NCBI RefSeq assembly: GCF_005885675.1
Contig: NZ_VANR01000004.1
Location: 124,001-188,000 of the forward strand
Length of the DNA: 64,000 nucleotides
Direction: 5' to 3'
Source of the DNA: Polaribacter aestuariivivens
GTDB lineage: Bacteria; Bacteroidota; Bacteroidia; Flavobacteriales; Flavobacteriaceae
Under the pieces are notes generated by a model, which made no database searches, had not been told where the DNA came from, and was given only the letters and a program-made list of their open reading frames with translations. Of the stretch, positions 8,053-14,562 are shown piece after piece. Made by a program: the position numbers and the translations under genes. How positions within the stretch are numbered: the first letter of the stretch is position 1; each line of letters opens with the position of its first letter.

Positions 8053-9921
8053 CTAGTCTTCTAGTTTCATCGAAAGTTCTAACCAACGCTCTTCTTTTTG
8101 TTCCATTTCGTTGATAATTTCTTGTAACTCTTCTGATTTTTTTGGAATATCTTCTGTAGCTATTTCAACATTTAAAAACTGACTTTCAATAGTGTTTTTT
8201 CTTTTTTGCAGACGTTCAATTTCTACTTCTAAAGCTCCAAATTCTCTTTTTTCATTAAAGCTTAAAGTATTTTTTGTGGTTTCTTTTACAACCTTTTTTT
8301 CAATAATTTTGTCGGTTTTTTCAGTTTCGTTAATGTCGTTAGAACCGTCATAAGCTCTAAAATCAGAGTAGTTTCCAGGAAAATTCTCAACAACACCATT
8401 CCCTCTAAAAACAAATAAAGCATCAACAATTTTGTCCATAAAATACCTATCGTGAGAAACCACTAACAAATTACCTGGGTAATCCAATAAAAAACTTTCT
8501 AAAACATTTAGAGTCACAACATCTAAATCGTTCGTTGGCTCATCTAAAATTAAAAAATTAGGATTTTGAATTAAAACAGCACATAAATACAAGCGTTTTT
8601 GTTCACCTCCAGATAATTTTTCAACAAAATCGTATTGTTTCTTTTTATCAAATAAAAAGCGTTCTAATAATTGTGAAGCAGAAATTCTTCTTCCTTTTGT
8701 TAACGGAATTTCTTCTCCAAACTCTTTTACAACTTCAATAACTTTTTGCCCTTCTTTTACATGAATACCTGCTTGAGTATAGTATCCAAACTTTACAGTT
8801 TCTCCTAAAACAACTTTACCAGAATCTACAGGAGCTTTTTCTGTAATAATATTTAAAAAAGAAGATTTTCCTGTTCCATTTTTACCAATAATTCCAATTC
8901 TTTCTCCACGTTTAAAAACATAGTCAAAACCGTCTAAAATTTTCTTTTTTCCAAACGATTTAGAAACTTTATGAAGCTCTAAAATTTTGCTCCCTAAACG
9001 TTCCATATTAATTTCTAATTGAACTTGATGGTCTTTTCTACGTTGATGCGCTTTTTCTTTAATTTGATAAAAATCGTCAATTCTAGATTTTGACTTTGTG
9101 GTTCTTGCTTTTGGTTGCTTACGCATCCAATCCAACTCTTTTTTAAACAAACTTTTTGCTTTACCCAAATTGGTGGCCTCTAAAGCTAAACGTTCTTCTT
9201 TGTTTTGAAGGTAATAAGAATAATTTCCTTTGTATTTATAAATTTTTCCTTCATCTAGTTCTAAAATTTCGTTACAAACTCGTTCTAAAAAATAACGATC
9301 GTGTGTAACCATAAATAAGGTAATTTTTTCTTTTGCGAAAAAAGCTTCTAACCATTCAATCATTTCTAAATCTAAATGATTTGTTGGCTCATCTAAAATT
9401 AACAAATCAGGTTTATTAATAAGAACAATTGCTAAAGAAAGGCGCTTTCTTTGACCACCAGAAAGCTTGCCTACTTTTAACGATAAATCTTCTAATTTTA
9501 GTTTTGATAAAATTTGACGGTATTGTGTTTCAAAATCCCAAGCATTAAACTGCTCCATTTGTTCAAATGCAGCTTGATAAGTATCTGTATCGTCTAAGTT
9601 TTTTAAAGCTTTTTCATACCTGTTTACAATAGATAAAATTTGATTATCAGTAGCAAAAATGGTTTCTTCAATTGTTAAATCTGGATTTAAATCGTCTTTT
9701 TGTGCTAAATACGCAATAGAAATGTCTTTGCGAGTAACAATTTGACCAGAATCTGGTACATCCAAACCTGCAATAATATTTAAGATGGATGTTTTTCCAC
9801 TTCCATTTTTTGCAACAAAAGCTACTTTTTGATCCTTATTTATTCCAAAAGAAATGTCTTCAAATAAAATGCGTTCTCCGTAAGCTTTAGATATATTTTC
9901 TACTGATAAATAATTCATCAA
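8053..9921 (-). CDS. ABC-F family ATPase (Uup-like)
   Basis: 622 residues with two ABC ATPase domains and no membrane segments. Walker A motifs are AKNGSGKTS (near 38) and GKNGTGKSS (near 345); signatures are LSGGQRKRL and LSGGEQKRL; Walker B motifs are LLILDEPTNHLD and FLILDEPTNDLD. The linker between the domains is basic (RKQPKARTTKSKSR), and a C-terminal coiled coil of ~80 residues matches the Uup DNA/ribosome-binding extension. ABC-F proteins act on the ribosome E site or, for Uup, on recombination intermediates. On its own strand a terminator-like hairpin lies about 100 bases upstream of the start, suggesting a possible attenuated leader. Start is either of two tandem ATGs. Confidence 0.92.
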   Translation of the reverse strand: MMNYLSVENISKAYGERILFEDISFGINKDQKVAFVAKNGSGKTSILNIIAGLDVPDSGQIVTRKDISIAYLAQKDDLNPDLTIEETIFATDNQILSIVNRYEKALKNLDDTDTYQAAFEQMEQFNAWDFETQYRQILSKLKLEDLSLKVGKLSGGQRKRLSLAIVLINKPDLLILDEPTNHLDLEMIEWLEAFFAKEKITLFMVTHDRYFLERVCNEILELDEGKIYKYKGNYSYYLQNKEERLALEATNLGKAKSLFKKELDWMRKQPKARTTKSKSRIDDFYQIKEKAHQRRKDHQVQLEINMERLGSKILELHKVSKSFGKKKILDGFDYVFKRGERIGIIGKNGTGKSSFLNIITEKAPVDSGKVVLGETVKFGYYTQAGIHVKEGQKVIEVVKEFGEEIPLTKGRRISASQLLERFLFDKKKQYDFVEKLSGGEQKRLYLCAVLIQNPNFLILDEPTNDLDVVTLNVLESFLLDYPGNLLVVSHDRYFMDKIVDALFVFRGNGVVENFPGNYSDFRAYDGSNDINETEKTDKIIEKKVVKETTKNTLSFNEKREFGALEVEIERLQKRKNTIESQFLNVEIATEDIPKKSEELQEIINEMEQKEERWLELSMKLED

Positions 9922-10010
9922 TCTTTATTTTTTGCAAAGAAACAAAAAAAGCTTGTCGTTCACTTGAGTTTTCAAATCAATTCATAAATACTTTTTGCTT
10001 AAAAAAAGAA

Positions 10011-10037
10011 AAACCCAAGATTTGTCTTGGGTTTTTA
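10011..10037 (-). terminator. Bidirectional hairpin terminator or attenuator upstream of the ABC-F gene
   Basis: AACCCAAGA (10012-10020), loop TTTG, TCTTGGGTT (10025-10033). On the minus strand it is followed by TTTTTCTTTTTTT and lies about 100 bases before the ABC-F start; on the plus strand it is followed by TTTTT. No gene ends here on either strand. Confidence 0.65.
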
Positions 10038-10130
10038 TCTGCTCATTTAATTTTTTGGGGGGTATTTTTAGGGGAAATAAAATTAAATGCACTATGATAT
10101 GGTAAATATAAGAGGAAAAATAATACTTGG

Positions 10131-10200
10131 CTATCCCTGAAGACCGTATATTTTTACTATCCCTGCTGTCAGGGATGTCTATCCCTGACAGCAGGGATAG
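10131..10200. repeat. CTATCCCTG palindromic element with a perfect 20-bp stem
   Basis: The 20 bases at 10157-10176 are the exact reverse complement of 10181-10200, separated by GTCT. Each arm is itself an ATCCCTG/CAGGGAT palindrome, and a further CTATCCCTGA lies at 10131-10140. Neither strand has a T-run after the stem, so it is not a terminator. It is clearly GC-richer than its surroundings. Confidence 0.8.
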
Positions 10201-10246
10201 AAGGCTAAAAAAAACCATTGATAGCTTAACTTTAAGAAAGTAACAA

Positions 10247-10320
10247 AAATTTTAAAAAATGATGTTTTTGTAAATTTTAAAAAATGATGTTTTTAAAAAG
10301 ACGTCAAATTTTAAAAAAAG
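10247..10320. repeat. Direct repeats, 25-bp period
   Basis: A 23-base AT-rich unit (AAATTTTAAAAAATGATG plus TTTTT) at 10247-10269 recurs exactly at 10272-10294; a partial third copy, AAATTTTAAAAAAAG, starts at 10306. Confidence 0.7.
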
Positions 10321-10460
10321 CAACTAAAATTTTGAATTTAAAACATGAAATTAACAATGCATTCTTTTGTGCCTTTTTGAGATAAAGAATGGTTTTGTAA
10401 AATTTTTACTATCTATTGAGAAATGGTATATTGCAACTCTATAAATAGAAAAAAAATACC

Positions 10461-11477
10461 ATGAAAATAATTGTTCCAATGGCAGGAATTGGGTCTCGCT
10501 TAAGACCACATACATTAACAGTTCCAAAACCTTTAACTGTAATTGCAGGAAAACCAATTGTACAACGTTTGGTTGAAGACATTACAGCTGTTGTAAATCA
10601 AAAAATTGATGAAATTGCATTTATAATTGGACCTACAGAAAAAGGGTTTCCTATTGAAACAGAACAAAATTTGTTAAAAATAGCTAAGAAATTAGGAGCA
10701 AAAGGTTCTGTTTATGTTCAAAAAGAAGCTTTAGGAACTGCGCATGCATTGTATTGTGCAAAAGAATCCTTATCTGGACCTTGCGTTGTGGCATATGCAG
10801 ATACTTTGTTTAAGGCAAATTTTAAATTAGATGCAAATGCAGATGGAGCAATTTGGGTAAAAAAAGTAGCAGATCCAAGTGCTTTTGGTGTTGTAAAATT
10901 AGAAGATGGTTTTATTGCAGATTTTGTTGAAAAACCAAAAGATTTTGTATCAGATTTAGCAATTATTGGTATTTATTACTTTAAAGATGGAGATCAAGTA
11001 AGAAAAGAAATACAATATTTAATAGATAACGATTTAAGAGAAAATAACGAATATCAATTAACCAATGTTTTAGAAACATTAAAACAAAATGGTGCAAAAT
11101 TTGTTCCTGGAACTGTAGATGCTTGGATGGATTGTGGTAAAAAAGACCCAACAGTAGATACCAATAAACAAGTTTTAGAGTTTGAGCAAGAAGCAGGTAA
11201 TAATTTGGTGTCTGATGACGTTTTATTAGAAAATTCAGAAATTATACAACCTTGCTATATTGGTAAAAACGTAGTTTTAAAAGATAGTAAAATAGGACCT
11301 CATGTTTCTATTGGTGACAATGGAGTTGTATTAAATTCTATCATTTCAAATTCATTAATACAATCAAATGTATCAATTTCAAATGCAAACTTAAATAAAG
11401 CTATGATAGGAAATCATGCTAAGTATAATGGCAAATACACATCTGTAAGTATTGGTGATTACACAGAGTTAATTTAA
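10461..11477 (+). CDS. Sugar-phosphate nucleotidyltransferase (NDP-sugar pyrophosphorylase family)
   Basis: 338 residues. The N-terminal Rossmann-like nucleotidyltransferase domain carries the pyrophosphorylase loop PMAGIGSRLRPHT, PKPLTVIAGKPIV, GTAHALYCA and VVAYADTLF. A C-terminal left-handed beta-helix of hexapeptide type follows (about 250-330: IGKNVVLKDSKIGPHVSIG). This layout resembles RmlA/GlmU-like enzymes that form NDP-sugars from NTP and sugar-1-phosphate; the exact sugar is not determinable. It is first in a tightly coupled operon: its stop overlaps the next start by one base (TAATG). It most likely feeds cell-envelope polysaccharide synthesis. Confidence 0.87.
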   Translation: MKIIVPMAGIGSRLRPHTLTVPKPLTVIAGKPIVQRLVEDITAVVNQKIDEIAFIIGPTEKGFPIETEQNLLKIAKKLGAKGSVYVQKEALGTAHALYCAKESLSGPCVVAYADTLFKANFKLDANADGAIWVKKVADPSAFGVVKLEDGFIADFVEKPKDFVSDLAIIGIYYFKDGDQVRKEIQYLIDNDLRENNEYQLTNVLETLKQNGAKFVPGTVDAWMDCGKKDPTVDTNKQVLEFEQEAGNNLVSDDVLLENSEIIQPCYIGKNVVLKDSKIGPHVSIGDNGVVLNSIISNSLIQSNVSISNANLNKAMIGNHAKYNGKYTSVSIGDYTELI

Positions 11478-12457
11478 TGATATTAAAAAATAAAAATACG
11501 CATAATAGAAAAAACAGAACCACTTATTTAAAGTTAGTTCTGTTTTCTTTGTTTTTTATTCTCTTTTCTGTTCAAATTTATTCGCAAGATAGCATACCAG
11601 CTGCAAAAGATTTATCTGAAGAAAAAGAGCTTTTATTTCAACAATCTTTTTTTAAAGCATTGTCAGAAAAATCTATTGGTAATTATCAAAAAGCAATTGA
11701 AAACTTAGAAAACTGTAATCAAATACTACCAAATAATTTAACTGTTTTTTTTGAGTTTTCTAAAAATTACTTAAGCCTAAATAATACCTTATTAGCAAAA
11801 GAATACATAAATAGAGCACTTGAAAAAGAGCCTACAAATATTTGGATGTTAAAACATTTGGTAAAAATACAAGTTCGTGCAAGAAATTTTAATGAGGCTA
11901 TCAAAACTCAACAAAAAGTTATTGCCATTAATAAAAAAGAAAGAGAATATTTGGTACGCCTTTTTCTTCAAAATAGAGATTATAAAAGTGCTAGTTCTTT
12001 ATTAAATACTTTAGAAAGTGAAGATTTACTTTCCGAAAATTTACGAGAACTAAAATTTACACTGGATAAGAGAAAAGTAATACCAAAACCTAAAAAGCTA
12101 GAAGCAAATTTGGATGATTTATTATCAAGTTTCGAAACAGATAAATCATATAAAATTTTAGAAGAAATTTTAAACAAATCTAAAGGAAATACAGAGCAAC
12201 TTTATAAATATAGTTTAAAAGGCATTACATTGTTTCCAGCACAACCATTTGTTTATTTGATAAATGGCAAATCATTAAACGAAAAAAAAGAATTTAAAAA
12301 AGCTATAGAAACCCTACAAAATGGCATCGATTTTGTAATTGAAGATGCTATGGAAGCAGATTTTTATAAAGAAATGGCTGTTTCATATAAAGGTTTAGGA
12401 AACACTAAAGACGCTCAAAAGTTTTTAGAAAAGTATAAAAAGTTGAAAGGAATATGA
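11477..12457 (+). CDS. Tetratricopeptide repeat protein with N-terminal membrane/signal segment
   Basis: 326 residues. A long basic leader (about residues 1-14) precedes a hydrophobic stretch LVLFSLFFILFSVQIYSQD, compatible with a signal peptide cleaved after YS. TPR-like helix pairs follow: about residues 55-150 (IGNYQKAIENLENC, LLAKEYINRALEKEP, FNEAIKTQQKVIAIN) and again about 215-320 (FVYLINGKSLNEKKEFKKAI). It is probably periplasmic and a scaffold for protein contacts. It overlaps both neighbours (TAATG upstream, ATGA downstream), so it works with the DUF4292 lipoprotein and the EnvC-like protein; the nature of the complex is an inference. Confidence 0.8.
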   Translation: MILKNKNTHNRKNRTTYLKLVLFSLFFILFSVQIYSQDSIPAAKDLSEEKELLFQQSFFKALSEKSIGNYQKAIENLENCNQILPNNLTVFFEFSKNYLSLNNTLLAKEYINRALEKEPTNIWMLKHLVKIQVRARNFNEAIKTQQKVIAINKKEREYLVRLFLQNRDYKSASSLLNTLESEDLLSENLRELKFTLDKRKVIPKPKKLEANLDDLLSSFETDKSYKILEEILNKSKGNTEQLYKYSLKGITLFPAQPFVYLINGKSLNEKKEFKKAIETLQNGIDFVIEDAMEADFYKEMAVSYKGLGNTKDAQKFLEKYKKLKGI

Positions 12458-13224
12458 AGGTTTTAAAGTATTTGTTGGTTTGTTTGCTTGTTTTTACTTC
12501 TTGTAAAGCAAAAAAATACGTAATGGGAACTCCTGTTATAGCAGAAAAAATGTCTGCAAAAAAAGTAGCAAAAAAACATGTTTCTGTTTATTTTGATAAA
12601 CAAACTATTGATGCAAAATTAAGTGCCAATTTTGACAATGGTAAAATAAACCAAAGCATATCTGTTTATATGAGAATAGATAAGGACAAGGTTATTTGGT
12701 TAAAAGGCACCAAGTTTATTACAATTTTTAAAGCAAAAATTACTCCAACATCTGTAAGTTATTATTCACCTTATGCAAAAAATTATTTTGAAGGTAATTT
12801 TTCTATTTTAGAAAAAATATTAGGTACAGAAATAAATTACAATCAATTACAAAATTTATTACTTGGGCAATCTATTTTAGATTTAAAAGAAAATAAACAA
12901 GATGTAGAAATTGTAAACAATACTTATGTTTTAAGGCCACAAAGTTCAGATGGTGTTTTTCATAAACATTTTGGAGTAAATCCAGGGCATTTTAAGTTAG
13001 ATTTTCAATCGGTTATAAATGTTTTTACAGATCAAATGTTACAAGTTAAATATCCTGCTTACAGAATGGTAAAAGATGAAATTTTTCCGCAAGAAATAAA
13101 TATTCAAGCAAAACAAGGCAAACAAATAACAAAAATAGATTTTACCTTAAAATCGGTTGAGTTTAATACAGCAATAGATACTTCATTTTCCATACCAAAT
13201 GGTTATAAACGTATAGATTTATAG
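12454..13224 (+). CDS. DUF4292-family lipoprotein
   Basis: 256 residues with a lipoprotein signal: MKVLKYLLVCLLVFTSCKAK, lipobox cysteine at 17. The mature part is all-beta in appearance (repeated polar/hydrophobic alternation such as VSVYFDKQTIDAKLSA and KVIWLKGTKFITIFKAKI) and matches the Bacteroidetes DUF4292 family, which resembles LolA/LolB-like lipoprotein-binding folds. Its location between a TPR protein and an EnvC-like protein is typical of that family. It overlaps the preceding gene by 4 bases (ATGA) and the next by one (TAGTG). It likely sits in the outer or inner membrane facing the periplasm. Function unproven. Confidence 0.8.
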   Translation: MKVLKYLLVCLLVFTSCKAKKYVMGTPVIAEKMSAKKVAKKHVSVYFDKQTIDAKLSANFDNGKINQSISVYMRIDKDKVIWLKGTKFITIFKAKITPTSVSYYSPYAKNYFEGNFSILEKILGTEINYNQLQNLLLGQSILDLKENKQDVEIVNNTYVLRPQSSDGVFHKHFGVNPGHFKLDFQSVINVFTDQMLQVKYPAYRMVKDEIFPQEINIQAKQGKQITKIDFTLKSVEFNTAIDTSFSIPNGYKRIDL

Positions 13225-14447
13225 TGAAAAAAGAAAAATTTTATATCGCTTTTATTATATTTCTCTTTAGTTGTTTTTCCGTTTTAGGACAAACAAAAAA
13301 AGAGCTAGAGCAACAACGTAAAAGGTTAAGAGAAGAGATAAAACAAGTAAACAATTTACTTTTTACGGAGCAAAAGAAAGAAAAAAATGCGTTAGAAAAT
13401 TTAAAAGACATTAATCAAAAAATAGATGTTCGCTTAGAATTGATAAATACCATTAATTTAGAAGCAAAACTTTTATCTAACGAAATTCAAAAAAATCAAA
13501 AAGAAATAGAAAAACTCGAAAAACAACTGGCAGCTTTAAAAAAAGATTATGGTGATATGATTTTTAAATCATACAAAAGCAAATCACAACAAAGTAGAGC
13601 CATGTTTTTATTATCGTCACAAAATTTTTATCAAGCATACAAACGTTTGGAGTATATGAAACAATATACTTCTTTTAGAAAAAAACAAGGAGAAGAAATT
13701 GTTGTACAAACCAATGTTATTCAAAAATTAAACGATTCTTTATCTTTAAAAAAGAAATCTAAAGACTCTTTAATATCATTTGAAAAAGAACAAAAAAATA
13801 TTATTGAGTTAGATAAAAAAAGCCAAGAACGACTTATTTCTACCATCAAGAAAAAAGAAAATAAATACAAAAAAGATTTAAGAAAAAAAGTTGACGAAGA
13901 AAAAAAGGTTGCTGCAAAAATTAATAAAATTATTAGAGACGAAATTGCAAAAGCAAATAAAAAAGTAAAAAATAAGCCAAAATCTTCTAAGAAAAACGAG
14001 TTTATTTTAAGTCCTGAAGCCAAAGCATTAGCTGCAAAATTTGAGCTGAATAAAGGAAAATTACCTTGGCCAGTAAAAGAAGGTTTGGTTACAAGAAAAT
14101 TCGGGCGACAGCCACATCCAACTTTTCCAGGAATTACAATTAATGGAACAGGTTTGCACATTGCAACCAAAAATGGCAACAATGCAGAAGCAATTTTTGG
14201 TGGAGAAATTATGAATATTTTAGTATCTTCAGAAGGGAAAAAAAATGTGCTAATTAGACATGGTAACTACATATCTTCTTACAATAATTTAAGTAAATTA
14301 TACGTAAAAAAGGGTGATATTGTTGTAAGAGGACAAAATATTGGTGAAATATTTACCGATAAAGTATCTGGAAAAACAAACCTTATTTTCGCGATTTACA
14401 AAAACACAGTTCCCTTAAATCCTGCTTCTTGGATTTTAAAAAGATAA
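13224..14447 (+). CDS. EnvC-like murein hydrolase activator (degenerate LytM/M23 domain)
   Basis: 407 residues, GTG start overlapping the previous TAG. A signal peptide (about 1-22, ending VLGQ) is followed by a long charged coiled coil (about 23-265) and a LytM/M23 domain (about 280-407). The catalytic zinc ligands of M23 peptidases are missing: the usual HxxxD site reads GLHIATKNG and the HxH site reads NLIFAIYKN. It therefore should not cleave peptidoglycan itself but, like EnvC/NlpD, bind and activate an amidase at the division site. Last gene of the four-gene coupled operon starting with the nucleotidyltransferase. Confidence 0.88.
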   Translation: MKKEKFYIAFIIFLFSCFSVLGQTKKELEQQRKRLREEIKQVNNLLFTEQKKEKNALENLKDINQKIDVRLELINTINLEAKLLSNEIQKNQKEIEKLEKQLAALKKDYGDMIFKSYKSKSQQSRAMFLLSSQNFYQAYKRLEYMKQYTSFRKKQGEEIVVQTNVIQKLNDSLSLKKKSKDSLISFEKEQKNIIELDKKSQERLISTIKKKENKYKKDLRKKVDEEKKVAAKINKIIRDEIAKANKKVKNKPKSSKKNEFILSPEAKALAAKFELNKGKLPWPVKEGLVTRKFGRQPHPTFPGITINGTGLHIATKNGNNAEAIFGGEIMNILVSSEGKKNVLIRHGNYISSYNNLSKLYVKKGDIVVRGQNIGEIFTDKVSGKTNLIFAIYKNTVPLNPASWILKR

Positions 14448-14562
14448 GCTTTGCGTCTTGTAAAACTTTCATAACCTCACTTTAGTATCTAAAAATCAAT
14501 AAAATAAATTTTTTATATTTATTTATTTTTATTAGATATCTTTGATATATCAACAACCGTCA

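Larger units (their letters stand above)
9922..10460. other. 539-bp gene-free region between divergent genes
   Basis: No credible gene. It contains a bidirectional terminator hairpin (10011-10037), a GC-richer block of CTATCCCTG motifs forming a perfect 20-bp inverted repeat (10157-10200), and AT-rich direct repeats (10247-10320). A 78-codon frame on the minus strand runs through the palindromes but has unnatural composition and no start signals, so it is not called. Confidence 0.7.

Noticed and set aside
9982..10218. 78-codon open frame on the minus strand in the ABC-F/nucleotidyltransferase gap
   Set aside because: It runs through the terminator hairpin and the cruciform, has no recognisable protein features and reflects palindromic sequence.
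13721..14182. 153-codon frame opposite the EnvC-like gene
   Set aside because: It is antisense to a strongly supported gene with coiled-coil coding; the Phe/Leu-rich product is what antisense Lys/Glu codons give.
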